Below, in pieces: positions 11,281-22,499 of a DNA stretch of 64,000 bases; the stretch's first letter is position 1, and the number at the start of each line of letters is the position of its first letter. A model generated the notes under the pieces. It did not search any database. It worked only from the letters and a program-made list of their open reading frames with translations, and was not told the origin of the DNA. The stretch comes from Macrostomum hystrix (lineage: Eukaryota > Platyhelminthes > Macrostomidae): the NCBI GenBank assembly GCA_950097015.1, contig CATNEN010000038.1, forward strand, positions 16,176,001 to 16,240,000, given 5' to 3'. Both the position numbers and the translations under genes were made by a program.

Positions 11281-12817
11281 AGACAACTACTAAGAAAGAT
11301 TCAAGAGAGAAATAGAAAGTATTCCTGTACACTTGAGATCATTGGTAACACTCTTTGGAAAGCCTATACCCAGAAATACATACATACGATAAAGTAATCT
11401 GCCAGAATAACTAAACATGCTACCTAGACTAACTAAATGTGATACTCAGAATAACTAAATACAACAATCAGAATAACTAAATACAGTACCAGACTAAATA
11501 TGCCACCAAGAAACTTTTTAAAATACGATTATATATAAAAATAAAATACATTCTCTGGGACTAATTCTAAGAAAATATTGAAACTACTTGGACATTATAT
11601 TCAAATTATATTCTGACCTCTGTAAAACAAGTTTCATAGAATATTAACAATTAGAAATACAACAACATTGTGAAAGTAAAGTTAGAATATTAATTGGCAC
11701 TAGGCCTAGGACAACATTGGTAACAACAGTAGGATTTTCTGATATATAGGCCTATATTATCTAATTATCCCTAGCACAACTTTGGTGGCATTCAGTGGGA
11801 TATTAAATATTATAAAATAGCCATAGAACAGGGGCTGGCAACCTCCGGCCCGCGGGCCAGATCCGGCCCCCAAAGCCACTCTATCCGGCCCCCGGGCCCC
11901 TTGCAAACCCAGTATTACAATCCGGCCCGCGTAAGACCTATGAATGTCGACCTAAAAAATTGGCAGTTTTACCAGTTGCACACAATCCCAAGGCTGAGAT
12001 GGATTAGAGGGGAGGTGTTGATGGGCAGAAGGCTCCATTTAGTGAAGAGTTTCTCTCTACCCCTGTCTCATGGTTCCTAGAAGAGCGGACGGGTCTTAAT
12101 GGATTCTGATTTGAATGTACAATTGTACATTGCCCTTAGCAAGTCATTCTTTTCATGGCTGCACACCCCTCCAACTCGTAGTCGGCAATGTACACTGTTT
12201 TCCTCACCCCAGGGGCCAGGGGACTCCATGTGTGACCCCTCAGGCTCAGACTGCCTTGGGATTGGGATAACTAGGAGCTCAGCAGGAATACAAGTGCCCA
12301 GTGCGATATTTGGACTTGTTTGTCACTGTACACTTGTCTTCGATGAAACTGTCCCCCTTTACTTTGCCTTTAAGAGAATTTTAATAGATTACTATAGATT
12401 CGATTTAGTACCTAATAAATAGATTTAATACCTACTGCATGTGGCTATAGGCTTTGTAAGGCACATCATGTCAAACTGCAACAAGCCACTGGAATGTAAG
12501 AAAAGAAAGTTCGACCTTGAGAAGCGTGCTTTCAACCCTACATGGACGCTACGGTACTTTTTTGTGGAAAGGCATGGTAAAGCACAGTGCCTAATCTGCC
12601 TAGCAACAGTGTCTGTCTTCAAAGATAGCAACATCCGACGGCACTGAGAGACTTCTCACAGCTCATCAAAGTACGTTAGCATGGATGACGCGTCTTGTCA
12701 GACTGTAGTTTCCCAACTGACCAGTCAGCTGTCGATGCAGACTGTGGCCCTCTTCCAGAAGCAAAATTCTGCCAATGAGTCAGTTACTCGCGCTAGCTTT
12801 GAAGTTGGGCTGCTCAT

Positions 12818-15800
12818 CAGTGTTGCCACTTGTGGCGTTTTTTAACGCTGGGTTTTTTTTTGGCGTTAGGCGTTTTTTCTCTCCAAATTCTCACTTTCTG
12901 GCGTTTTTTCTTGAATGGTTCATTGATCCTTGTAATATTTTTGTACTGCACTCAAATAACAGTAATGCTAATAATAAACACTGTACAAAATACAATTTAA
13001 AGAACTCGCTTTTGCTTTCCTGCTTAGTAACATTTAGAAACCACTAAAAATACCCCACAGAATTGCCCTTGAACCCACAGAACCGCCCTCAACACCACAG
13101 AATCGCCCTCACCCAATACCATAGGTTATTATTAGCATACCTGACATTGCCATTTTAACTTAAGTATTTTCATATGCATTTCAATCATAAGCTGATTTTA
13201 AACTCCAGACAACAACAACAAAGAATAATTTCTGTGAGCATGAGCACTGCGTCGAACGATTCAAAGCGAACTCGGCTAACAACTTTCGACGCTGCTTGGA
13301 TTGTTTCCCTAGAAGCAGAGAAATGGTTGACGAAGGGTAAAGTCAATACAGACGCGTTCTGCCTTTTCTGTGATAGACCGATACATGTTGGAAGCGGTGG
13401 AATTTCCGCCATCAAACAGCACATGAAAGCAAAAATTCACGAAGCAAATGCAGCTACAGCACTGCAGCAGAAGCAGAAGTCAATCGCATCCTTCTGCACT
13501 AAACAGAAAGATCCACCAGCTAGTAGTAGCGATGACAAGTCAATCAAAACGACTGCAGCCGAAATTCGCTGGGTGTGGAACTCGGCATACAAATCGAAGA
13601 GCTTTAACACGGAGGACGACAGCCCTGATTTATTCCAAGCCATGTTTTCGGATTCTAAAATCGCTGCAAGCTTTTCTTGTGCCCGCACCAAGCAGGCCTA
13701 CTTGCTGTCATTCGCAATTGTTCCTTTTGTGCAGCAAAAAATAACTGAGTCGATTGTGGGTGTGGATGCACTAGAATCGTCATTCGGCTTTTACTCCATC
13801 AGCTATGATGAGAGTGACAGTCTTATGATGATTTGCGTACATTATCTTAATTCTGAGGGCAGTGTTGTGGTCGAGATGCTCAACCAACTTCCTCTGGAAG
13901 GCCACGACGCTGCTTCATGTGCGCAACTAATTCGACAGTGCGTTTTGGACAGCAAGCTCCCTTTATCGAAATGGATTGGAAATTTTTCCGATGGTTGCAG
14001 CGTGATGGTTGGCGAACACGCCGGGGTGTCTGCAATCTTGCGTCAAACTCCTGAGCTCAAACATCTACTTGACATAGGTAGCTGCACACTGCACATTGTT
14101 GCCAACGCATTTCGAAAGGCTTCAGACTGTCATCTTTCTGAAGTGTCTGACCTTGCTGACGACATTTTTGCCTGCTTCAGCAGAAGCATTACTCGTCGAA
14201 AGGAATTCAAGGCCCTGCAAGAACAAATTGGCATGGCACAGCTTTCCTTCAAGCGGAACGTGGAGTTACAATGGCTCATTCTCCTTCCCTGCTTGGAGCG
14301 CATAGAGGAGCAGTGGGTTCCTCTATCTCTCTTCCTTTCGCAATCTGACGACAATTCTGACCGCATGCGAAGACTCCGAGCTGCCATCCAAAACCCGGAC
14401 ACACTGGTTTGCGTCCAATTTATGATCCACGCTCTAAAGCTTGCAAGCCGCTTTGAGAAACTGCTCAAAGAAAGCTGTACAGTCCTAATTCACCGGCTGC
14501 ATCCGGAGATGACCGCCTTGCTTGAAGCCATTGCCATCCAGTTTATACAACCATCTGCCTTTGAGAAGAAGTCGGTTGCATTCGCCGACTTTAAAGATCA
14601 AAGTCTGCATTTACCCATGACAAAGATTGTAATTGGCCAGCAAGCTACTCTGCCTGATCGGCAAAAGCCGCTACTTTTTCGCTTTAAGCAGTTTTACCTA
14701 GCGGTGGCAACCTACTTGCAGGAGAAGCTGCCGCTCAAGAAGAAAGTTCTGCGCTGCATGAAGTTTCTGGACTTCACAACTGAAGTGGATGAAGAGGCTG
14801 TGCTGTTCGTTGCTAAAAAGCTTCCTCTAGTCATTCCAGCTAGTGACATTAGTAGCCTCCAAACTGAGGTTAGGCTATTAAATCTGCGAACCAACGCCGG
14901 CGATCTCCTTTTGCCTGACAATCACGACATTGCTGGTGGTTGGAGGAAGGCTGCCAAGACTGGTCAATACCCGCTTTTATCGCGTCTTGCTTCTGCATGC
15001 TGCACCCTGTTTCATGGAAACGCAGATGCAGAGCGGTTCATCAGAAAGTCCCATGACGCTAGCGCCAATCCAAAGCGAAATTGACTCTCGGACGAAAAGC
15101 TCCGAGACTCACTTTTAGCTCGCAGCTTTTTATGCTCGTAGCCTTAAACCAAAAAACGTGCCGATTCCTGATGAACTAATCCAGGCCGCTTTAAAGGCGA
15201 GTTCCGAGTACAAGCAGCGAATGGCTGCTGAAAAAAAGGCAAGTGAACTGGCAGCAATTAAAAAGGCAGCTGAAGCAGAACAAGAGAAGTTGCGCCGAGA
15301 AGCTGAGAAGGTAAAAACATTCTGTGAAAACATTAATTACTTTTCATAATTAATTTATATTACTGTATTTAATTCAATATTTCCTGCAACATTATAGAAC
15401 GCTGAGCGAAAAGATGCACTCGAACGCCTCGCTCAGGAACAGAGCCAGCAGGTCGCGAAAAAAGCAGAGACTACGGCAAAGTGCATTGAAGCCGAGCAAG
15501 ACGTTCAAATTGCGATTGACAGGCTGCGCAAAGCACAGGGAGAAGATACGGCCGTTTCTGTTCGGCTGTCACAATTTGAGTCTGAGCGGCTTGTCATTGA
15601 ACAGCGTGCAATGGACCAAGTCGTTCAGTGCACAGCCGAGGAAGCAGCAAGGCTGAAGCGACAAGCGGAGAACGCTGCTCTTGCACGCCTTCCCCATGTG
15701 CCTAAGAAGAAGAAAAACTAATTATTATAATTTTTGCTCGAAATTTGCTAACAAGTAACTACTGGTTTTTTGTCTTTGACATTTTTGGAATGAGTGCCGC

Positions 15801-15971
15801 TGTGTCAGAAGTCACCAGACACAATATATGTGCAATAGATACAATATAAGTACAATATTCGAATCCGGTAACAGTGATACGGCTAGCAAGGAAGTCCTTT
15901 TTATGAGAAAAAAAGTTGGCGTTATTTTTTTTGGCCTGCGTTTTTTTCGAAATCAGTCAGTGGCAACACTG
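12818..15971 (+). mobile_element. Nested hAT-like transposon
   Basis: Begins CAGTGTTGCCACT and ends with the inverse, AGTGGCAACACTG. Flanked by a perfect 8-bp duplication, CTGCTCAT (12810-12817 and 15972-15979), taken from the outer transposase gene. Subterminal runs of T and GGCGTTTTTT occur at both ends. The length is 3154 bp and a transposase gene is inside in the same orientation. Confidence 0.95.
13240..15721 (+). pseudogene. Transposase of the nested hAT, with coiled-coil C-terminus
   Basis: Open from a plausible start at about 13240 to a TGA at 15082-15084. Features: an N-terminal Cys2-His2 BED-type finger (CLFCDRPIHVG...KQHMKAKIH); YSISYDESDSLMMI and NFSDGCSVMVGEHAG as RNase H-like core segments; a terminal NADAERFIRK block like the hAT dimerisation motif. 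After the stop, reading in the same frame recovers LSDEKLRDSLLA, the usual next segment, so the stop and nearby changes look like decay. From 15158 an Ala/Glu/Lys-rich coiled coil follows, interrupted by a probable intron (15311-15397) and ending in PKKKKN at 15721. Whether this tail belongs to the same protein is inferred from phase and position. Confidence 0.75.
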
Positions 15972-18086
15972 CTGCTCATTGCTCAGCGGATGAAGCCGTT
16001 CACTGACGGCGACTTCATCAAAGATTGCCTTCTGGCTGTTGTTGATGCTGTATGGCCTGCCCAATGCTCCATCTTTTCTTCTGTCAGCCTCTCTGCCCAT
16101 ACCATGGGCCGACGGATCGAGATGTCCACCGATGTCTGCTCAAATTTCCGTGACCACTGCAGCCATTTTGAGGTTTTCTCCATTGCAATTGATGAGTCAA
16201 CAGATACCAAGGACACCTCCCAGCTCGATGTCTTCGTCCGTGGAGTGACTGCTGACCTTGCTGTGACAGAGGAGTTACTGCAGTTGGTTCCAATGCATGG
16301 GACAACAACAGGCAAGGACATATGTGAGTCCACCATGGCTTGTCTTGAAACTGCCGGACTGAACCTGACGAGGCTGTGTTCCATAACAACTGACGGAGCC
16401 CCTGCCATGGTTGGAGAAGTCAGAGGTGCCACTTCTCTCCTCGCCAGGAAGTGCATTGAGGCTGGCAACAGTCACGACATTTGGAAGCTGCACTGCATAA
16501 TTCATCAGAAAGCTCTCTGTGCCAAGGCAGCTACTCTGACAGATGTCATGTCCGTTGTCGTGAAGGTGGTTAACAGCATCCTGGGCAAAAGCTTGAACCA
16601 CCGTCAGTTCCAAGTGCTCCTGGAAGAGGCTGAGGCAGAATACGGTGACCTGCTGTACTTCTGCAAGGTTTGCTGGCTTTCCCGCGGAAACATGCTGGCT
16701 CGCGTCTGGGACCTGAGGGCGGAGATAGAGGCCTTCCTCTCATCTAAGTGGATGCAATTCGCCGAAAAGTTTGGTGACCCTGCCTGGCTCGCCAAGTTGG
16801 CTCTCCTCACTGATTTGACCGAGCATCTGAATGACCTGAACCACAAACTGCAAGGGAAGGACGCCCTCATCACAGATGTCTTTGCTTCAATCACTGCATT
16901 CGAGGTGAAGCTGCGACTGTGGGAGAGCCAGCTGATGGATTGTCAACAACAGCACTTCTCACGCCTGTCAACTATAGCTGAGGATGCTGTGGACTATGCA
17001 GCAGCTGTTGACATTATCTCTACCCTGCAGGAGCAGTTCAAAACCAGGTTTGAGGGCTTAAGAGAGTGCACAGCAGACTTCAAAATCCTCACTTCACCTT
17101 TCACTTTGGTCGTGGACAACCTCCTGGGCTCCATCCAGATGGAGGTGGTGGAACTCCAATGCAATGATGAGCTACGGAGCAAGTTTGCTGCTACGTCACC
17201 TCTTGCTTTCTTCAGAGAGCACCTCGATGCCAAGCTGTTCCCTGCTATGTCGGCACATGTCAGGCGAGTGGTTTCAATGTTCGGGAGCACGTACTGTTGC
17301 GAGCAGGTGTTCTCTCACATGAAGTATACCAAGAGCCGGCTCTGCTCACAGATGTCTGACCAGCATCTGAATGATGTTCTGCGCCTGTCCTGCACTGCTT
17401 TCAAACCAAACATTGCAAAGTTGTGCAGCGGTCATCAGCACCAGACTTCACACTGACAATGTGGCAACTGCAAGTTAATTAACTGTTACATTTCAAATCT
17501 GCTTATAAGCTTTTGTGCTCTGTACTCCGGTGGTGTTTGTAGTAAAAATTCCCTCCTTGCTCTGCAATTAGTCTCCGTACTCAACATTTGACTCTCATCT
17601 GTTTGTCCCTCTGTTATATAATATCTGTCATGTAACCAGCACAAAATTTTTATTTTGCACTGGTATTTATCTTGTTGTGTCTGTGTTTTGCTATTCTCGC
17701 AAATTTTCTTTAAAGCATAAAGGACTTGATAAGCAAATTTGATTCAATGATCCTCAGTCGTTCAGAGACGACTGCTTTCTTTTCTTTCAGGGTTGAAATG
17801 CCAATAGGCCTACTCCAAGGACTTTTGCATAAGTGCTCATTAAGAATTTTTCTATTTGAGTGCAAGGCGATTGTGTCTGCTCTAAGCTGTGAAGCGAAAC
17901 ACCAAATATATGCATATTCTGTAATTTTAAACTATAAATGTTGATAAACAAAAAATATACCACAGTTACTAGTGCTCTTTACTATCACACTTACAACACT
18001 GGCCCTCAGCCACCCGCTGAATTCTTAATCTGGCCCGCAAAGTAAAAAGGTTGCCGACCCCTGCCTTAGAACAATATATACATTTA

Positions 18087-18516
18087 TTAGATCCTAGACA
18101 CTTCGTTGTCTTTCAACTTCGTCATCTTACAACTTCGTCATCCACTTGGAAGGTAGGACACTTCATCATCCAGCCAATTAGCATGCTTAAAAGTTTGGTC
18201 AGTTCGTCATCTACTATTAACAAGCAGTCTAGTTCGTCATCAATAAAGTGAGGGTGGGGTGGTGGGGCAGGGGTGTGAACACACTTCAAAAGAGGTGTCA
18301 AAACTGATTTCATTATAAGAGTTGAAAGATAGGTGCCAACACGATGTGAGGAGGGCTGGGGAGGGGTGGCTCTGTTCTAACTTTGAAAACTTTTGTTTTA
18401 TAGATGACGAAGTGTCCACAAAACACAAGTCTAAGTCTCTTTGTCATCCACCCTCTGAGATATTGGACAGATCGTCATCTGGATGACGAAGTTGTAAGAT
18501 GACAAAGTGTCCAGGT
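18087..18516. mobile_element. Palindromic MITE with CTTCGTCATC repeats
   Basis: The left end has AGACACTTCGTTGTC and CATCTTACAACTTCGTCATCC. The right end, read in reverse, has GGACACTTTGTCATCTTACA and then ACTTCGTCATCCAG. About 45 bp of inverted terminal repeat flank a 340-bp core with more TTCGTCATC copies. No coding sequence. Superfamily unknown. Confidence 0.7.
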
Positions 18517-19775
18517 ACCCATTTATTATGGCAGTTGTTTTTTGTCCAGTAAATGGGACAAACAGCCATTTTGATTATTTAATGGGTTATCAAGACTTAA
18601 AACCATAAATCACCCAGGACATTATATTGTATGGAGCTTTTCATACCAAGACAAAATGTATACTAATTCAACACTGCAGTAAATAAAAAATTGTGAATGT
18701 ATATGATAATGCTATTAAATAGTTAATTAATTCTTTTTTATAAGCGCAGATCTTTCATAAAAATATAAATATATGTAAAATATCTTCGAGATAAAAAAGA
18801 AAAAAAATAAGATAACAAATATGAATAGGGCCTATACAGAACTATTTTGTTTACCTAATATATCGCTTTACGAATTAAAATTTCATTTCACACTTAACTA
18901 TGCAGTAACTTTAGATTTTCATTTGACCGTTAACTATACTTTAATTAATTCAATAGCTGTAGCCGCTGTAAAGAACTTTTACAAGAAACACATTTCTAGA
19001 TTTAAAATATATATTCATAACAAACAAACAGTTTTAGATTTCGATTATAATGCCGTAAGGCGTTTTTAAAAAACACAATAATGTATGCTTTAAATTCTAT
19101 TAACAAAAATTAATCTCGCACGCATGTTCATTATTTTAATTGTTTTTTAATGTAAAGGACCAGTAAAATTTTAATTTTAAATTTAATTTAAATAAATTTA
19201 AATTTAATTTTAATTTTAAACAAGAGTCTTACTTATATTATGGCCTAGGCATAGGACTTAATGTATAGAACTTAATGTCCTAGGCCAAAAACTTAAGCTT
19301 CTTGTTGCATCGATTCTGATGTGCATGTGCACCATACAATCATACATTTAGGCCTCAATGAGTTAGTTTGTAGCTATGTAATATGTTACAATGTAAATGT
19401 GGCTCCTGTAAAAAAGCTATACCTAGCCGCTAGGGCCTACAAGAACGAGTTATGCTTAGGGTTTAGCCAAAGCATAGGCTACAAAATTTTACTATTTTGA
19501 TTAGGTTTACAATTATAAATATTAGGCCTAAATCAGACTCAATTTTAATAGACTAGCAACAAGACTAATGGCCCAGAGCAAGCCAAGAGCAGGAAATTAT
19601 AGGGCCTAGGCTAATCATTAAAGTTTTTGATTAAACTGATATTTATATTTTCTATTCTTTTAGCTAGGCCTATTGTGCTACCAACCCAATAGACTGAGCT
19701 GTATTAATGTATTAGCTTAGCTGTTTACTAGTTAGCTAGTTCAGAAAATGTTACCGATTTTTGCTAACTTAGGGC
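18517..19775. other. AT-rich spacer rich in AGGCCTA motifs
   Basis: No coding exon recognised. Short motifs such as TAGGCCTA and GGCCTAGG recur, suggesting degenerate dispersed repeats. Confidence 0.45.
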
Positions 19776-19776
19776 T

Positions 19777-19923
19777 AAATATTTGGGAAGTGCTTATTCC
19801 CACAGTCCCATGCCAATAATTTCAATTTTATCCACACGGATAAAAATTATTGGCATGGATCCCTGTGGATAAAATTGAAATTATCAGCATGTGACCGTGG
19901 GAATAAGCTCTGCCAAATATTTG
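19777..19923. repeat. 146-bp foldback hairpin
   Basis: Arms run from AAATATTTGGGAAGTGCTTA to the mirror GTGGGAATAAGCTCTGCC and AAATATTTGG. Most of the length pairs with few mismatches. The left arm can also pair with the middle (CATGCCAATAATTT with AAAATTATTGGCATG), so two alternative hairpins exist. Most likely a small foldback MITE. Confidence 0.8.
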
Positions 19924-20172
19924 GGCTTCTATAATTGAAAAGGTGACATGTCCATGATAAACCTAGGTAGGGCCTAGATTGGAAAAAATGTTTGCAATGA
20001 ATATACATATGTATGCTGATCCATGCCTCTTCTGCTGGCTGTAAACTGTAAAGTAGAAGTTAAGTAGCAAAAGTGCTTGTATAGGCACTGCACTTTGTTA
20101 GAAAAAGTTCAAAAGCATGTTAGACACTGTTTATAGACCATGGATTGTCAGCTTTTTCTTATAGGGCATAAG

Positions 20173-20485
20173 AATAATTAATAATTGATTACACCTGCCC
20201 CAATAGGGTTAGATTTGCAGCCGACAGGACAGCTGCAGCTAATGTGTGGTGCATCTGAAGGCTATGTATAGCTGTTCAGTCCAAGGACTGGGTGGGACGC
20301 TATCAATTATCCCAGCTGATGCTCATACCCATTTAACAGCTGGGTGAAATGAAGCAATGTATGTTAAGTTGAGTGTCTTGATAAAGAACACAAATTGTTC
20401 CAGTGGAGTCAGAAATCGAACCCCCAACAGTGGCATTAGCCTAGCCTAGCCTTTCTAGCCCTAAGCTACAATCAAGAGGTTGTAG
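20173..20485 (-). repeat. SINE A copy (tRNA-derived), degraded
   Basis: Shares TACACCTGCCCCAATAGGG, GCAGCCGACAG, GCTGTTCAGTCCA and CCCATTTAACAGCTGGGTGAA with the copy at 32968-33206. The tRNA-like head (GGGGGTTCGATTTCTGACTC on minus) is at the high-coordinate end. Confidence 0.75.
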
Positions 20486-21211
20486 CCTGGGGCGTAACAA
20501 TGACAAAAATGACACTTTTTAATTTAGTTGTAACTTGTAAGTCTACCTTGCTGATTCTAGATATTCTCTATCACAATATTATTAGTCTAAAGCCTAGCCA
20601 TTTAATTTGTGGAAGGTGTTATTAAACTTTTAAATCTGATGACTTATAATTATAATCACTCATTGGGCCTGGCTTTGAGGCAAAAAAATACCAATACATT
20701 TCTGCTTTCTTTTTACATCTTATTTCTTATTAGCTTCTTCTAGTTTAAACCAAACAACTTTTAGACCTAGCAGTCTTAACCAATGTGAAAATGTATAGCT
20801 ACTTTATCACTATCTAAGGTACAATTTTTGGTTTGTTAACAGTTAAACATTTTTAGTTAATTTCTAGTTTAACATTTTTAGATAATCAACTATCTATTCA
20901 AGACTCTTGGTTCTGAGTCAAGTTCTCTTGAAGATAATGATAGCTTTCCTCGAAATTTTCGTTTTTAGCCACTATACTCAGAGGTAAGAGTTAACCTAAT
21001 GCAAGCTACTGCAGATTATTAATAACAGCTTATTGGTCTAAAAATATATATTAAGTTGATTTACTTATGGATTCTGTGATGCATCATTTGTTAGTTGACC
21101 TTTAGCTGGAAAAGATGGGATTTTTTCTATCCAGTCAGATAGCCACTTATAAAGGAAGCCAATAGAAAATTACTTAGGTTTTCCCATGGCTGTCACACAC
21201 GATGCTCATTA
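20486..21211. other. Upstream region of H2A.Z
   Basis: AT-rich sequence that should contain the H2A.Z promoter. I see no TATA box at a clear distance and no other gene. Confidence 0.4.
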
Positions 21212-21226
21212 TACTCTTTATTCCAG
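21212..21226 (+). promoter_or_regulatory. Splice acceptor just before the H2A.Z start
   Basis: TACTCTTTATTCCAG lies 14 bases ahead of the H2A.Z ATG. It may end a 5'-UTR intron or serve as a spliced-leader trans-splicing acceptor, as occurs in flatworms. The sequence alone cannot decide. Confidence 0.45.
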
Positions 21227-21240
21227 CGCATCTGACAGTC

Positions 21241-21651
21241 ATGGCCGGTGGCAAAGCGGGCAAGGACAGCGGCAAGACCAAGCAGAAGGCCATCTCGCGG
21301 TCGGCCAGGGCCGGCCTCCAATTCCCAGTCGGCCGCATTCATCGACACCTGAAGACGCGCACAACCAGTCACGGTCGCGTCGGCGCCACCGCCGCCGTCT
21401 ACAGCGCCGCCATCCTGGAGTACCTGACAGCCGAGGTACTGGAACTGGCCGGCAATGCCAGCAAGGACCTGCGCGTCAAGCGCATCACTCCGCGCCACCT
21501 GCAGCTGGCCATCCGCGGCGACGAAGAATTGGACACCCTCATTAAGGCCACGATTGCCGGCGGTGGCGTCATACCGCACATTCACAAGAGCCTCGTCAAC
21601 AAGAAGGGCGCCGGCGGCATCGCGTCGGGACCCGGCGTGGCCGCCAAATAG
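21241..21651 (+). CDS. H2A.Z: Histone H2A variant H2A.Z
   Basis: Replaces H2A in nucleosomes at promoters and regulatory regions. 136 residues in one uninterrupted exon. The ATG at 21241 gives the standard [13 protein letters not shown]-terminus. The histone fold carries [18 protein letters not shown], and the variant-specific region carries [25 protein letters not shown] and a short GVAAK tail. These distinguish it from canonical H2A and from H2A.X (no SQ motif). There is no histone stem-loop after the stop, as expected for a polyadenylated replacement histone. Many animals have introns in this gene; the coding part here has none, so it could be a retrocopy, but an upstream splice acceptor and normal flanks make it look functional. 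Coding GC content is high. Confidence 0.97.
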   Translation: MAGGKAGKDSGKTKQKAISRSARAGLQFPVGRIHRHLKTRTTSHGRVGATAAVYSAAILEYLTAEVLELAGNASKDLRVKRITPRHLQLAIRGDEELDTLIKATIAGGGVIPHIHKSLVNKKGAGGIASGPGVAAK

Positions 21652-21802
21652 ATATGATTGGCCCTCTAAAGTTTAGGCTTTGACTCGCTCTTTTATTAAT
21701 CTCAATTTATTATTGTATTAAATTCAATTACTGGCGCTCCCTAATGAATCACTGATAATGCAATCCAATGTTTGGTTGCCACCCTATTCTGTATGTGGTC
21801 GC

Positions 21803-21808
21803 AATAAA
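21803..21808 (+). promoter_or_regulatory. Poly(A) signal of H2A.Z
   Basis: AATAAA 152 bases after the stop, followed by a T-rich stretch. Confidence 0.7.
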
Positions 21809-22044
21809 GGCATTTTATTTTGTTTATTTCTCTGTAACTAATCGCTCATTTTTATCAATTTCGCTAATGCTGCCCCGAAATGGCGTTCAAATACAGTTTT
21901 TATCTTAATATTTTATCCAAATAAATATACGGCATAAATAACATTTGCTCGAAATGTCTTACAAATGTAACGGAATTAGGCAAATTAATAAAGTGTTAAT
22001 TGTTTTGTTTCGCTTGGTTTTCATTCATAATTTTAACATAACAT

Positions 22045-22210
22045 CTACAAAATTTGCTGACATCCTACAACATTTGCTGACATCCTACAACCTTTGCTGA
22101 CATCCTACAACCTTTGCTGACATCCTACAACCTTTGCTGACAACCCATAACCTTTGCTTACATCCTACGACCTTCGCTGACATCCTACAACCTTCGCTGA
22201 TTTCCTACAA
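22045..22210 (+). repeat. 20-bp minisatellite ACATCCTACAACCTTTGCTG
   Basis: About eight units, decaying at the right end. Looser relatives (CATCCTGTGACCTT) continue at 22380-22490. Confidence 0.88.
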
Positions 22211-22499
22211 CCATCGCCCCTGTCTCGTCTCTCCCATGTATTATTTCTCTGCTGTCTTTTCTCTCCCGCTATCCTTTTCAACCGAATCTAATTTCTAATT
22301 TCCACGCTGCCCGCTTTTATCTTTTGGATTCTGTCTCTGGCCAGCGTGGTAAATTAGTTTACCGAACCATACGATACAACCTTCAATGACATCCTGTGAC
22401 CTTCTTTCACATTCTGTGAACTTCATTTACATCCTATGACCTTTCTTCACATCCTAAAGCATTTTCTAACGTCTTGTGACCTTTCTCTGTTACCTTTAC

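Larger units (their letters stand above)
12441..17456 (+). pseudogene. hAT transposase (GTF2IRD2/ZBED-like), split by insertion
   Basis: Catalyses cut-and-paste of the outer element. The N-terminal part (12441-12809) encodes a C2H2-type finger (CLICLATVSVFKDSNIRRH) and has an in-frame TGA at 12645-12647 where the family has an open codon. Reading then continues to 12809-12817, where the inner transposon interrupts it. The remainder resumes at 15972 and stays open to the stop at 17454-17456: FSIAIDESTDTKDTSQL with catalytic-type Asp, ITTDGAPAMVG, LHCIIHQKALC, and a C-terminal dimerisation block FGSTYCCEQVFSHMK. The order matches hAT transposases of the family domesticated in vertebrates as GTF2IRD2. 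With a stop and a 3.2-kb insertion it cannot make a functional protein. Confidence 0.88.
11829..18063 (+). mobile_element. hAT transposon (outer element), interrupted by a second hAT
   Basis: Terminal inverted repeats: CAGGGGCTGGCAACCT at the left end and its near-complement AGGTTGCCGACCCCTG at the right (read on plus). Flanks are CCATAGAA (11821-11828) and CCTTAGAA (18064-18071), an 8-bp target duplication with one mismatch, the hAT hallmark. Inner subterminal CCGGCCCGCGGGCC/GGCCCGC motifs are typical of Charlie-like hATs. The transposase gene inside is split by the nested element at 12818-15971. Confidence 0.93.

Noticed and set aside
21186..21585. Other frames over H2A.Z
   Set aside because: Shadows of the strongly GC-biased H2A.Z coding sequence.
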